A DNA stretch of 45,154 nucleotides from a virus, in IMG/VR virus record IMGVR_UViG_3300009593_000032, positions 1-45,154 of that record; one strand, given 5' to 3'. The notes below the pieces were generated by a model. It saw only the letters and a list, made by a program, of their open reading frames with translations, did no database searches and was not told the DNA's origin. A program made the position numbers and the translations under genes. Shown here piece after piece: positions 14,312-21,931 of the stretch (positions are counted from its first letter, which is position 1; each line of letters starts with the position of its first letter).

Positions 14312-14668
14312 ATGAGCGATAATAAAATGTATGAGAAATATCCAATGCCTCACATACCTACAAAAGAAGAAATTGAAGATACTCAAACAAATCAAGAGTA
14401 TGTAATAAGAACTATGAACGATTGGAAAAAGAAATCAGCACAAGATTTAGATAGATTTCTTGAAGAAAAGTTAGAGAACTATGTAGGAGAAATGTTTTGG
14501 CTGCAAAATGCAGGTAAAATACTTATTACATCAAATGGAGATATTGATGAAATAACTATGCAAGGAGAATTTAACGAAGAAATTGATATAGTTAAAGAAT
14601 GGATACGAGAATGGAAGAGTGGCGGTAAACTTGAACAAGATTCAATTAATAAAGGAGCAAAACAATGA
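14312..14668 (+). CDS. 118-residue unknown acidic protein
   Basis: Only two bases separate it from the preceding stop; AAAGGA lies inside the end of that gene. The sequence is acidic and helical (AQDLDRFLEEKLENYVG, near 43-59) with a lone beta segment GKILITSNGDIDEITM. The C-terminal helix includes DIVKEWIREWK. It overlaps the next gene by four bases. No known function. Confidence 0.55.
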   Translation: MSDNKMYEKYPMPHIPTKEEIEDTQTNQEYVIRTMNDWKKKSAQDLDRFLEEKLENYVGEMFWLQNAGKILITSNGDIDEITMQGEFNEEIDIVKEWIREWKSGGKLEQDSINKGAKQ

Positions 14669-14889
14669 ATGAAAGTAAAAAGAGCCTAAGACCAAGTTCT
14701 AATGACCCAGCATATTGCAGGGGATTGTCTAGAAAAGATTACAATGTTGCAATGCAAATGATAAAACGTAATCTTGTAACAGATAAAGAACTTGTTGAAG
14801 CTGGTAAAATGTTACCACCAGGGCCAAAAGGTAGACCAGTTAGTGAAGCATTTAAGTGGTTTATGGAAGTAAAACAAAAAGGAGAATAG
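14665..14889 (+). CDS. 74-residue basic protein
   Basis: Basic and proline-containing; the middle reads SRKDYNVAMQMIKRNLVTDK and the end GPKGRPVSEAFKWFMEVKQK. The segment GPKGRP resembles an AT-hook core (GRP), so minor-groove DNA binding is possible but unproven. ATGA overlap with the previous gene; AAAGGAG within that gene. Confidence 0.55.
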   Translation: MNESKKSLRPSSNDPAYCRGLSRKDYNVAMQMIKRNLVTDKELVEAGKMLPPGPKGRPVSEAFKWFMEVKQKGE

Positions 14890-14891
14890 AA

Positions 14892-15260
14892 ATGAAATAT
14901 AAGTCATATCTATCGCTATTGGGTTTATTATTTGCAGCGTATCTAGTATTTATGCTAGTATCTTGCAATAATGAATTGCCAGAGCAAACACAAACATCTA
15001 GTTATCACAAGAATGTGAAAGAACTAGAAAAAGAGTTGACAGACGAACACACTACATTACCTGAACTAACAGAAGAGGAAACTCAAGAGTTAGAAGAGGT
15101 AATTAAGGAAAGTCGTATGGAAGCCAAAGAAGAGGTTGAAAAACAATCTGTAGAACAAATGAGAGATGAAGTTCATCAGATTTTAGACGAAATCATAGAA
15201 GAAGATAGCACAGTAGTAATATCATTTAATATGGAAGTCCAAAACCCTCTTATAAATTAA
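14892..15260 (+). CDS. Early-block lipoprotein
   Basis: 122 residues from ATG at 14892 (AAAAAGGAG eight bases before); an upstream frame start would hide the signal. It has a typical lipoprotein signal: MKYKSYLSLLGLLFAAYLVF followed by MLVSC, with C25 as the lipidated residue. The mature part is almost wholly acidic and helical, probably coiled coil (KELEKELTDEH; EEETQELEEVIKE). An early phage lipoprotein may act at the membrane or cell surface, for example in superinfection exclusion; that role is inference from known phage lipoproteins. Confidence 0.7.
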   Translation: MKYKSYLSLLGLLFAAYLVFMLVSCNNELPEQTQTSSYHKNVKELEKELTDEHTTLPELTEEETQELEEVIKESRMEAKEEVEKQSVEQMRDEVHQILDEIIEEDSTVVISFNMEVQNPLIN

Positions 15261-15472
15261 TAAAATTGGATACTATTCTTATACTTCATTTACCCGAAGT
15301 TAGTAACCCATATCAATTATAGTATCCAAACTTGTAAAAAGGGAACAAAAATCCTTATCAATCAAATAATATCTCGTTTTTTTGATATTTTTTTTCGCAC
15401 ATTGAGTTTAGAGTATCGCTCTAAGCAAAAGATAAGTTGATAGTTCCCTTTTTCAATACAAAGGAGATAAAA
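15261..15472 (+). ncRNA. Two tandem stem-bounded spacer elements
   Basis: The first is closed by a perfect 11-bp stem TTGGATACTAT / ATAGTATCCAA (15266-15276, 15319-15329) and encloses an ACTTC / GAAGT hairpin. The second is closed by AAAAAGGGAAC / GTTCCCTTTTT (15336-15346, 15443-15453) and holds a TTAGAG / CTCTAA hairpin plus two T-rich runs. The second stem ends just before the ribosome site of the next gene. No coding frame is supported. Confidence 0.5.
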
Positions 15473-15799
15473 GTGAAAGAAAGAATAACATATATTTGTG
15501 GTTGTTGTAATGAAAAAACGACCACAGAAGAGAAATATACTAAATACCCATACAATGTATCAGATTGTATGATATCTTGCGATAAAGAGTCCAATAAGGA
15601 CTTCCTAACCATAAGAAATCCATTTAGTGGACAAAGTTACAAGTTAACTGGAGTTGAAGAATCAGTATATGCAGTAATTATGGGAAGTCAAATGTTCCCT
15701 GGTTATGAAAAAAATCCTGAATTAATAAAAGGGGTTAGAAATGGATTAGACTGGTTCAGAGAAAACAATGCTAAAGCATATATGGTATTATTGGATTAA
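15473..15799 (+). CDS. Small protein with cysteine cluster, GTG start
   Basis: 108 residues from GTG at 15473, preceded by AAAGGAG; the alternative ATG upstream lies in the closing stem of the spacer element. It begins (M)KERITYICGCCNEKTTTEE and later has VSDCMISCDKE, so C-x-CC plus C-x3-C could bind zinc. The C-terminal half is mixed alpha/beta (LTGVEESVYAVIMGSQM). It runs directly into the next gene. Function unknown. Confidence 0.55.
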   Translation: MKERITYICGCCNEKTTTEEKYTKYPYNVSDCMISCDKESNKDFLTIRNPFSGQSYKLTGVEESVYAVIMGSQMFPGYEKNPELIKGVRNGLDWFRENNAKAYMVLLD

Positions 15800-15801
15800 T
15801 T

Positions 15802-16032
15802 ATGGCACAAGAAAGTATAACAAACATAATGACTCAAGTATATGAAATATTTGTTGGGGAAAATTACGATGTACAACAAGAGATAGAAAACGATAAAGAA
15901 TATATTGTAGTATACGACACCTCATCCAGCAATAATGAGCCAATATTAAGAATGTTAAGATCAACCTATGATAAGACAATTCTTGATACTGTGGAGGACA
16001 TATACCTTGATTATGAAAGCAAATGGAGGTAA
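15802..16032 (+). CDS. 76-residue acidic protein
   Basis: Two bases after the preceding stop; no clear Shine-Dalgarno, so translation probably depends on coupling. Pattern: helix (ITNIMTQVYEIFVGENY), strand (KEYIVVYDTSS), helix at the end. Strongly acidic. No family recognised. Confidence 0.5.
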   Translation: MAQESITNIMTQVYEIFVGENYDVQQEIENDKEYIVVYDTSSSNNEPILRMLRSTYDKTILDTVEDIYLDYESKWR

Positions 16033-16040
16033 ATTCTATA

Positions 16041-16298
16041 ATGGAAAATCAAGATAAACATCTCAAAAAATTAACACCAAAAGAACAAAAAGACATTACA
16101 AAAAAAGCACAACAATTTATTATGCAAAGAATAAAAGATATTGAAACTATAGAAGGTAGAAAACTAAATATAGAATTAGTATTAATTGAAGAATTGGAAT
16201 ATTACGTTGTTAGGTCTTGGTTAATGGATAAAGGTCAAATGACTTTTGATTTGTTCTATACAAAAATGCGTGTTGACGAAGAGAATAAAGGAGATTAA
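16041..16298 (+). CDS. 85-residue helical protein
   Basis: I start it at ATG 16041, downstream of GGAGG; an ATG at 16023 lies in the ribosome site itself. The N-terminus is basic and helical (KHLKKLTPKEQKDITKKAQQ), and the C-terminal half is alternating strand and helix with LNIELVLIEELEYYVVRSW. It overlaps nothing downstream and sits in a run of small genes. Unknown. Confidence 0.5.
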   Translation: MENQDKHLKKLTPKEQKDITKKAQQFIMQRIKDIETIEGRKLNIELVLIEELEYYVVRSWLMDKGQMTFDLFYTKMRVDEENKGD

Positions 16299-16300
16299 AT

Positions 16301-16609
16301 ATGAAAGATAATAGCACAAAAATGAACGTAATGTCAGATAAAACTATTCAAACAATGGTAGATGGACTTAATACAAAACTAAAGGATATTGAAAGTAAGC
16401 ATACAGCTAAAACACTCAATGATTTAAGTGGCGTAATATGTATTCCAATCAATCATTATCAAAATATGGAAGACGGATTTGAGCATATAGATTTTGATTT
16501 GCTAGAATCTGAATTTCAACAAAAAATGAAAGAGTTAGAAGTTGACCAAGAAATGAGATATGAAGTATGGTCAGATAAGCAAAAAGACTACTCTAACGAC
16601 AGTAGATAG
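16301..16609 (+). CDS. 102-residue acidic protein
   Basis: AAAGGAG lies inside the end of the preceding gene. The protein has a helical first third (TIQTMVDGLNTKLKDIESKH), a short strand VICIPINH, and an acidic C-terminal helix. It is the last gene of a five-gene run and is followed by a structured spacer. No family recognised. Confidence 0.5.
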   Translation: MKDNSTKMNVMSDKTIQTMVDGLNTKLKDIESKHTAKTLNDLSGVICIPINHYQNMEDGFEHIDFDLLESEFQQKMKELEVDQEMRYEVWSDKQKDYSNDSR

Positions 16610-16631
16610 TATTCATACTATTTACTGGTAT

Positions 16632-16700
16632 ATTACCATAGATTCGTAATTCCTGGTTCGTGTTGGGAGGCTACCAGCGGGCAGGTTGATCTATGGTAAT
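16632..16700 (+). ncRNA. Stem-bounded spacer element
   Basis: A perfect 12-bp stem ATTACCATAGAT / ATCTATGGTAAT (16632-16643, 16689-16700) encloses 45 bases with a CTGGT / ACCAG hairpin. It ends 26 bases before the next ATG, followed by the shared TAATAAACATAAAGGAG leader. The G+C of its loop is clearly above the surroundings. Confidence 0.55.
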
Positions 16701-16726
16701 TTAATAATAAACATAAAGGAGAGTAT

Positions 16727-17005
16727 ATGGAACTGAATAAACAATGTAATAGGTGCGATAGAGTATTTACAGATAATAGCGATGTATGGGATATGGAATT
16801 AGATTGGGATAAATATATTCCAGAAGAATGTAGAGTAGTAAATGATATGTGCGACGGTTGTTTTGATAATTGGAATGTTGATTTAGTTGATTATATATGG
16901 CATTTAGAAAAAGATATACAAAACAAAATACCACATAAATACTTAGAACCATATATGGAAGTAATAATTTGTATTTTAGAAACAGAAAAAATAAGGAGAA
17001 CATAA
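16727..17005 (+). CDS. Zinc-ribbon-like small protein
   Basis: 92 residues. Two CxxC pairs, CNRC near residue 6 and CDGC near residue 43, with a further Cys between them, look like a single zinc ribbon. The C-terminal half is helical (DYIWHLEKDIQNKI). Acidic overall. One base separates it from the next gene. A role in protein or nucleic-acid contact is possible; nothing decides it. Confidence 0.6.
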   Translation: MELNKQCNRCDRVFTDNSDVWDMELDWDKYIPEECRVVNDMCDGCFDNWNVDLVDYIWHLEKDIQNKIPHKYLEPYMEVIICILETEKIRRT

Positions 17006-17006
17006 A

Positions 17007-17387
17007 ATGGGAAGATATTATCACGGAGACATAGAAGGAAAGTTTTGGTTTGCAGTTCAATCATCTTGTGATGGCGAATTCTTTGGAATGGAAGAGCAAG
17101 ACCCTAGTTATATACCTTACTATTCTGATAATTTAGAATTAGCAGAAGAAGGTATAAAAGAATGTAAAAAAGAGTTACGTGGATATTTAGGAAAGATGAA
17201 TAAATTCTTTAATTCAGTAGACTCATACAACGATACAACGTTAGCAGAAGCATTAAATTTAGAAGGCGATGAGAATGAAGGAAAAAGAAGAAAATTACTT
17301 GTCTGGTATGCTAGGCTAACACTAGGAAAGAAAATAGTAGGTGCAATCAAAAAAGATGGTCACTGTTGGTACGAAGCAGAACTTTAG
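17007..17387 (+). CDS. Conserved phage protein of unknown function (GRYYxGDIEGKFWF type)
   Basis: 126 residues. The N-terminus GRYYHGDIEGKFWFAVQSSC is a motif I recall from hypothetical proteins in many unrelated phages, which opens GRYYxGDIEGKFWF. A helical middle (LAEEGIKECKKELRGYLGKM) follows, and the end is KKDGHCWYEAEL. Wide distribution suggests a real function, but none is known to me. It is followed by a structured spacer. Confidence 0.6.
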   Translation: MGRYYHGDIEGKFWFAVQSSCDGEFFGMEEQDPSYIPYYSDNLELAEEGIKECKKELRGYLGKMNKFFNSVDSYNDTTLAEALNLEGDENEGKRRKLLVWYARLTLGKKIVGAIKKDGHCWYEAEL

Positions 17388-17534
17388 AATTGCCTGTTCG
17401 TGGGCAAAAAAGGAAATAAGGAAGTTTAATATTTTAAACTAATCAATGTTATCTTCATAAATAATATACAGATTCACAAAATATTACTTCCTTTTTCTTG
17501 AATAATAATAATAATAATAAGGAGATTAAAAATA
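17388..17534 (+). ncRNA. Stem-bounded spacer and AAT microsatellite
   Basis: AAAAAGGAA / TTCCTTTTT (17407-17415, 17488-17496) closes the element; inside is a perfect AGTTTAA / TTAAACT hairpin (17423-17440). A TGCC / GGCA hairpin precedes it. After it comes an uninterrupted AAT repeat (17501-17520) abutting the ribosome site of the next gene. Confidence 0.5.
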
Positions 17535-18227
17535 ATGATTAATCAATTAGAGTACATAGTTCACAGATTAATAGGAACAGACGGCAATGAAAATGAATTG
17601 CTAGTTAACGTTTCAAATAAATACTACTACATAATGTCAGTAGCTAAGCATTTGGATTTATATTTACAACCTAAAAATGTTGTTCATTCTATCTTAAAAC
17701 TAATGACTGACAATAATGTAAGCAGAAATGCAGAAAAAATATTTGCAAAAGGAATTCTTCCATCAAGCGTTTCAGTTGAAGTTGAATTTAATACAACTCA
17801 ACACGAAGCAGAAGAAGTTGAATTTACATATCATAACTTAAATGAATCAGCAATAACAGGACAACCTTTAGAGTATGATGATAAGGATTATGAAATTAGA
17901 GAGGCGATAGAAGATTATGTTCGTGATACTGATTGGGATATATCCTCAGTAGATGAACCAGAACCTTACACAAGCGGATATCATAATAATTGGTTGTCTG
18001 AACCAGAAGATGACCCATTTCTTAATTGTATGAATGAATACATTGAAGCTGGGGAACCAGAAGGAGATTATTACGCTCCATCAAATCTAAACTATGATAG
18101 CTTAGAATCTTGGGTTTCAAATTATCTTGAAATAGCAGATGAAAACAGTCCTACTTGGGAATCTAAACTTCATAAGATGTTAGCAGAATTACAAGTTGCT
18201 TACACAGAAAAAAAGGATGAAGAGTAA
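17535..18227 (+). CDS. 230-residue unknown acidic protein
   Basis: The largest gene in this part of the early block. The N-terminus is helical (QLEYIVHRLIGTD; YIMSVAKHLDLYLQ), the middle beta-type (SVEVEFNTTQHEAEEVEFTY), and the last 100 residues very acidic with many D, E, Y and W. No enzyme motif is seen. It overlaps the next gene as TAATG. Long acidic phage proteins sometimes mimic DNA; this is only a possibility. Confidence 0.55.
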   Translation: MINQLEYIVHRLIGTDGNENELLVNVSNKYYYIMSVAKHLDLYLQPKNVVHSILKLMTDNNVSRNAEKIFAKGILPSSVSVEVEFNTTQHEAEEVEFTYHNLNESAITGQPLEYDDKDYEIREAIEDYVRDTDWDISSVDEPEPYTSGYHNNWLSEPEDDPFLNCMNEYIEAGEPEGDYYAPSNLNYDSLESWVSNYLEIADENSPTWESKLHKMLAELQVAYTEKKDEE

Positions 18228-18676
18228 TGGGATTAGACCAATATGCAGGTACAATGCGTGAAGAAAGTTATGAGTATAAAAAACCTAACGGAGAAACATT
18301 CACTGAAACCTGGCAACAAGCAGGCCCATTTCAATGGCGTAAACACGCAAGATTGCAAGAGTTTATGAACCAGTTGCATATGGAAAGAAATAAGATTAAA
18401 GACAAATGGGAAAAAGATATTGACAGTAATGGTCAAGTTTGGATAAATCCTGTTAGTTGGAATAAAATAGAACTTTCAAAAGAAGACATCGATAAACTAG
18501 AAAAAGCTATAAATAATCATTATAGTGGAAGTTTCTGTGACGGTGGATTCTTTTGGGGTCATGAAATCCAAGAATCTCAAGCAGAATACTACAAAGATAA
18601 AGATTTAGAATTTGTAGAATTTGCTAAAGAAGCATTGGAAGATGGCGAAACTGTAATCTATGAATGCAGTTGGTAG
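18227..18676 (+). CDS. Conserved phage protein of unknown function (MGLDQY family)
   Basis: 149 residues. It opens MGLDQYAG, has a WRKHARLQEFMNQL segment near 43-56, then GGFFWGH and a C-terminal GETVIYECSW. This order (MGLDQYA, WRKHxxLQ, FFWG, YYSxWW-like end) is a pattern I recall from many phage genomes, where it is sometimes misannotated as phosphoglycerate kinase. No kinase motif is present here. Function unknown. Confidence 0.65.
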   Translation: MGLDQYAGTMREESYEYKKPNGETFTETWQQAGPFQWRKHARLQEFMNQLHMERNKIKDKWEKDIDSNGQVWINPVSWNKIELSKEDIDKLEKAINNHYSGSFCDGGFFWGHEIQESQAEYYKDKDLEFVEFAKEALEDGETVIYECSW

Positions 18677-18866
18677 TTTAAAAGATTAGTGGGATCGAGG
18701 ACGATTGTACTATATCGACAAGTAGTCACATTACAGGTCCCTGTATTTAGGTTCCTGAGTGACTTAAATCAGAACAGAGGTGGAAGGTTCGGAACTTTAG
18801 GAAAACCGATTAAATCATTCCAACAAAGCCTCACCTCAGTTCTGAATAATAAATTAAGGAGAACAA
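18677..18866 (+). ncRNA. Structured spacer with two domains
   Basis: Domain 1: AGTCAC / GTGACT (18724-18729, 18759-18764) encloses ACAG-GTCC-CTGT. Domain 2: a 13-bp stem CAGAACAGAGGTG / CACCTCAGTTCTG with a single A-A mismatch (18770-18782, 18832-18844) encloses a 3-base-loop hairpin AAGGTT-CGG-AACTTT and a GGAA / TTCC pair. A 67-codon frame crosses here, but its path through both stems and overlap with the next gene argue against it. Confidence 0.5.
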
Positions 18867-19061
18867 ATGAAAGAAGAAAAGTCTTACGATAAAAACTATA
18901 ATCCATTATATAAAGAAGGAACTAAACTTACAAATAAATGGAGAAAACAAACACATCTAGAGTCATTTAAAAAATATGGAAATGGTTGGTGGTGGTTTGT
19001 AGGAGTAGCACAATTTAAAAATAAAAAAACCTGGATTGAGAAATACAGGAAAGGAGATTAA
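18867..19061 (+). CDS. 64-residue basic aromatic protein
   Basis: Basic, with the striking run GNGWWWFVG near residues 43-51. An AAGGAG site precedes the ATG and another closes the gene. It ends directly before the next start. No family recognised; the WWW cluster could mediate membrane or protein contact (inference). Confidence 0.55.
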   Translation: MKEEKSYDKNYNPLYKEGTKLTNKWRKQTHLESFKKYGNGWWWFVGVAQFKNKKTWIEKYRKGD

Positions 19062-19187
19062 ATGAGTAAATCAGAAAAAGCGTTTGAAATACAAGAGAAG
19101 ATAGGAAAGTTGATAGAAAAACTAGATAAACTAGGTTTTGAGTTTATGTTCTATAATCATCAGTCTTCTATAAGGAGAAAAAGATGA
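19062..19187 (+). CDS. 41-residue helical protein
   Basis: ATG at 19062 follows AAAGGAG and the preceding stop immediately; the TGA overlaps the next ATG as ATGA. The product begins MSKSEKAFEIQEKIGKLIEK, is basic and helical, and ends in SIRRKR. The double junction with well-formed ribosome sites supports a real gene. Confidence 0.6.
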   Translation: MSKSEKAFEIQEKIGKLIEKLDKLGFEFMFYNHQSSIRRKR

Positions 19188-19429
19188 AAGTAGAAACACC
19201 TAAAAATAAAACATGGTATCCAAACTTAAAAATAACTGATTATAAATTCATAATATATGACATTGATGCAGATGCAGTTATCCATGAGTTTGAAATCTCT
19301 AGTAAAAATGAATTTAGATATGCATTAAAAGTTCTTAAATATCATAGAGAGGTAATGGATGATAATGTCTTCCTTGATGTTCAAAACAAAGAATACCAAA
19401 GAATCGGAGAAGAATATGAAAGAAGATAA
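19184..19429 (+). CDS. 81-residue unknown protein
   Basis: Alpha/beta pattern: KFIIYDIDADAVIHEFEIS is two strands, followed by a helix FRYALKVLKYHREV. It overlaps both neighbours. No family recognised. Confidence 0.55.
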   Translation: MKVETPKNKTWYPNLKITDYKFIIYDIDADAVIHEFEISSKNEFRYALKVLKYHREVMDDNVFLDVQNKEYQRIGEEYERR

Positions 19430-19748
19430 AGCATGGAGTATAGAACACGAAGGCCCATTAAACAAGAATAATATCGTCTTTAAAACAGGATTAGTAAACA
19501 AGCCTAAAGATAAGGATGATATGTGGGTATGCGATTATTGCGGTACAGAAGAAGTAGATGAAAAAGCGTGGGTTAATATGAACACTGGTATGATTACAGA
19601 ACCAGATGATTATACTAATTTCTGGTGTAATTGTTGCAATGATGAAGTAATGCCAATGACATACTTTGATTGGTGTGAGAAGATTGCTGAAGAATGTGGA
19701 GGCAATAAAGATGAATATGATAAAATAACAGAAGGGAGTAGAATGTGA
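19416..19748 (+). CDS. Zinc-ribbon protein A
   Basis: 110 residues from ATG at 19416, seven bases after CGGAG; the longer frame has no ribosome site. A clear zinc ribbon spans about residues 33-75: CDYCG, then a spacer of about 28 residues, then WCNCC. The C-terminal helix holds TYFDWCEKIAEECGG. The next gene carries the same module, so these look like tandem paralogues. Probably a small protein- or nucleic-acid-binding adaptor. Confidence 0.6.
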   Translation: MKEDKAWSIEHEGPLNKNNIVFKTGLVNKPKDKDDMWVCDYCGTEEVDEKAWVNMNTGMITEPDDYTNFWCNCCNDEVMPMTYFDWCEKIAEECGGNKDEYDKITEGSRM

Positions 19749-20254
19749 CTAAGAATCAATATAAAACAGGACAAGTTGTAAGTTATATGATTAACGATGA
19801 GTTGAAAAGCTATATGGAAAATCCATCGTCTACACACATATTACACGATATTGCAGCTCTTTGTGTATCACAAAGATTGAGAGATTATGCTGCAATGATA
19901 TATTGGAGAATGTGTGAATTAAATGATAGGTCTTTTTGGATAACAAGAAAAGAGTTGCACGAACCATTGCATTTGATAGATAACATATATATTTCTCACG
20001 ATCATCAATCGTTTTCAGAAACAAAGGATAATATATATTATTATTTGAATCCCAAAGATGAGGATATATATGTATGCAATTATTGTGGTGGAACAGATGT
20101 AACTACATCATCATACACTAATCCTAACTACTTAGGAGATACTGAATTAAGTGAAAATGATGATTACGATTCTTGTGGAAATTGTTACGAAGATATAGAG
20201 ATTATAACTTTGAAAGAATGGAAAGAAAGGATTAAGAATGGTTCACCTAACTAA
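19745..20254 (+). CDS. Zinc-ribbon protein B (paralogue of A), GTG start
   Basis: 169 residues from GTG at 19745, six bases after GGGAG and overlapping the previous stop as GTGA. The first 100 residues are an extra helical domain (ALCVSQRLRDYAAMIYWRM). The C-terminal 60 residues repeat the module of the preceding gene: VCNYCGG, a similar-length spacer with ...ENDDY, then SCGNC and a helix TLKEWKERI. Duplication followed by fusion to a new N-terminus is the natural reading. Confidence 0.6.
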   Translation: MTKNQYKTGQVVSYMINDELKSYMENPSSTHILHDIAALCVSQRLRDYAAMIYWRMCELNDRSFWITRKELHEPLHLIDNIYISHDHQSFSETKDNIYYYLNPKDEDIYVCNYCGGTDVTTSSYTNPNYLGDTELSENDDYDSCGNCYEDIEIITLKEWKERIKNGSPN

Positions 20255-20648
20255 TAACGCTAGAATACTAATAAACATAAAGAATCATATAAACAATTTA
20301 GAGCTAAAAGAACGAGAAAAGTCTTTACTAAGTGAAGACAAGTCTACAATTAATTTTAGCTCTTATTGTTATGATTACAAAGAAAACCTATTGGATGACA
20401 TTGCTGATAGGTTGGATGTTGGTGCTGAAAAGTATCACGAAGAAGTTCCTATTGATAAAGCTGATGACAATGAAAGAAATAATATTTACGAATCATATGA
20501 AGAATTATGTGATACGTTAGTTTATCTTTCAGCTGCTTTATTGAGAAAAAAGGAAGATTCAAACAATGTTGATATGAAAGTAATAAACGAATTATTTCAA
20601 AACATATTAAGGTCAACTATCTTACTTATGGGAGAAATGTCAAAATAA
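20238..20648 (+). CDS. MazG-like all-alpha protein candidate
   Basis: 136 residues, all helical. The segment DRLDVGAEKYHEEVPI (58-73) followed by YESYEELCDTLVYLSAALLR (84-103) matches the helix pattern of all-alpha NTP pyrophosphatases, with KYxxE and an EELxDxLxYL motif. The expected ExxE/ExxD metal set is only partly visible, so catalytic competence is uncertain. Such enzymes trim nucleotide pools in phages. Context: upstream of the replication genes. Confidence 0.4.
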   Translation: MVHLTNNARILINIKNHINNLELKEREKSLLSEDKSTINFSSYCYDYKENLLDDIADRLDVGAEKYHEEVPIDKADDNERNNIYESYEELCDTLVYLSAALLRKKEDSNNVDMKVINELFQNILRSTILLMGEMSK

Positions 20649-20664
20649 ATAAAAGGAAGAAACA

Positions 20665-20913
20665 ATGATGAGAAACAAACACTATGAAGTTACAATCTCA
20701 AAGGATAATACTATGCCAGAATCGGCATTGATATTAATGGAAATACTAACAGTTAAACATTATACAGCATCAGTTGACGCAGAATTTTGGCCAAACTATC
20801 CAACAGAAGATGGATTAGATGAATATTGTACTAAATGTTTAAACAAACTAAAAAAGGATGGATTTACATGGGAAGTGAAAAAAGAGAAAGAACTACCGAA
20901 GTTAACTTTTTAG
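20665..20913 (+). CDS. 82-residue unknown protein
   Basis: AAAAGGAAG lies upstream. The frame starts with two methionines. Pattern: strand HYEVTISKDN, helix ESALILMEILTVKHY, then an acidic stretch and a basic KKDGFTWEVKKEKE. Overlaps the next gene by 46 bases in another frame. No family recognised. Confidence 0.5.
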   Translation: MMRNKHYEVTISKDNTMPESALILMEILTVKHYTASVDAEFWPNYPTEDGLDEYCTKCLNKLKKDGFTWEVKKEKELPKLTF

Positions 20914-21251
20914 ACCAACAAGTCGAAGTTGACAAAGTATGTCTTACAGAAAAATGGATGGTAGAAGCAGAAAAAGTTCTACGAAACAGAAAAATAACAA
21001 ACGTTTTCTGGCGAACTTGGGATGAACAATACCCAGAAGAAGGAACTGGGTTAGTTATAGTTCTTGATGATATGACTCATTGCTATTTAAGTTCAGACGA
21101 TGAAGGAAATTCACCAGGTGCATTACATTGGGCAAGCAATGAAGATTCAGGTATTATTCCAGTTGGAGTAGAAGACTTGAAAGAGCATTATGAGAGAATG
21201 GAGTCAATTCGTATGGATAGGTCAGAAATAAGAGCTATGTTAATTAAATAA
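20868..21251 (+). CDS. 127-residue acidic protein
   Basis: I start it at ATG 20868, which has AAAGGATGG upstream; the longer frame begins deep inside the previous gene. A middle beta segment (GTGLVIVLDDMTHCYLSSDDEG) precedes a helix VEDLKEHYERME. The sequence around DDEGNSPGALHW looks like a ligand loop, but I know no matching family. Confidence 0.5.
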   Translation: MGSEKRERTTEVNFLDQQVEVDKVCLTEKWMVEAEKVLRNRKITNVFWRTWDEQYPEEGTGLVIVLDDMTHCYLSSDDEGNSPGALHWASNEDSGIIPVGVEDLKEHYERMESIRMDRSEIRAMLIK

Positions 21252-21337
21252 ACATCGGTATCTTTTTCTTGTTGATTTATTTATAGTAAATGAATAAATT
21301 CATTGGTATTAATTAATATAACATAAAGGAAATAAAT

Positions 21338-21931
21338 ATGAAATTTAAAGGTAAAGAATATACCGAAGTTAAAGATCGTCTTATCGCATTTTCAGAAGAA
21401 TATCCACAAGCAACTATACATACAGAGCTACTTGCACACGCTCCAATAAGTGATAGTGCTACTGGTGAATATTGTAATGAATATATAGTAAAGGCGATTG
21501 TAACACCAAACCCTCTACAAGAACCTGAAATATTTTACACAGGACACGCAGCTGAAAGAGACAATACTGGATTTGTTAATAAAACAAGTGCATTAGAAAA
21601 TTGTGAAACATCAGCAGTTGGTAGAGCGTTAGCTATTGCTGGATTTGGTGGAGAATTCTCTATAGCTTCGAAAGAAGAAGTAGAAAATGCTAAACTAAAA
21701 CAGAAGGAAATAAAACCAACAATAAAATCATTAGAAGAAATTGACACTCTTGCAAAACAATGTAAAGAGAATGGAAGTCTAAATGAAGAAGGTTGGTTGA
21801 AATATACAAAACAAAGAAGTGCTGGATACTTCGACACTAAAGCAAGAGTTGAAATGACTAAAAACGCATTTATAACTTTACACGGAAGAGTTGAAAAAGA
21901 AAGCACAGATAAAGAAAAGGAGTCAAAATAA
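21338..21931 (+). CDS. ERF-type single-strand annealing protein candidate
   Basis: 197 residues. The core TSALENCETSAVGRALAIAGFG (residues 88-109) is the signature region of ERF/Sak-type phage annealing proteins and of related ssDNA-binding recombination proteins. Upstream strands (EYIVKAIV) fit the same fold. The last 80 residues are a charged helical tail. It is followed at once by an SSB-like gene and then primase-helicase, a typical replication/recombination order. It would anneal complementary single strands during phage recombination (known for the family). Confidence 0.6.
   Translation: MKFKGKEYTEVKDRLIAFSEEYPQATIHTELLAHAPISDSATGEYCNEYIVKAIVTPNPLQEPEIFYTGHAAERDNTGFVNKTSALENCETSAVGRALAIAGFGGEFSIASKEEVENAKLKQKEIKPTIKSLEEIDTLAKQCKENGSLNEEGWLKYTKQRSAGYFDTKARVEMTKNAFITLHGRVEKESTDKEKESK

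Noticed and set aside
17501-17520. CRISPR or other array
   Set aside because: Only a trinucleotide run; no repeat-spacer structure was seen anywhere in the window.
18227-18676. Phosphoglycerate kinase
   Set aside because: A label sometimes given to this family; none of the kinase motifs is present and the protein is far too short.
18689-18892. 67-codon plus-strand frame
   Set aside because: It runs through both stems of the structured spacer, overlaps the next well-supported gene and has no ribosome site.
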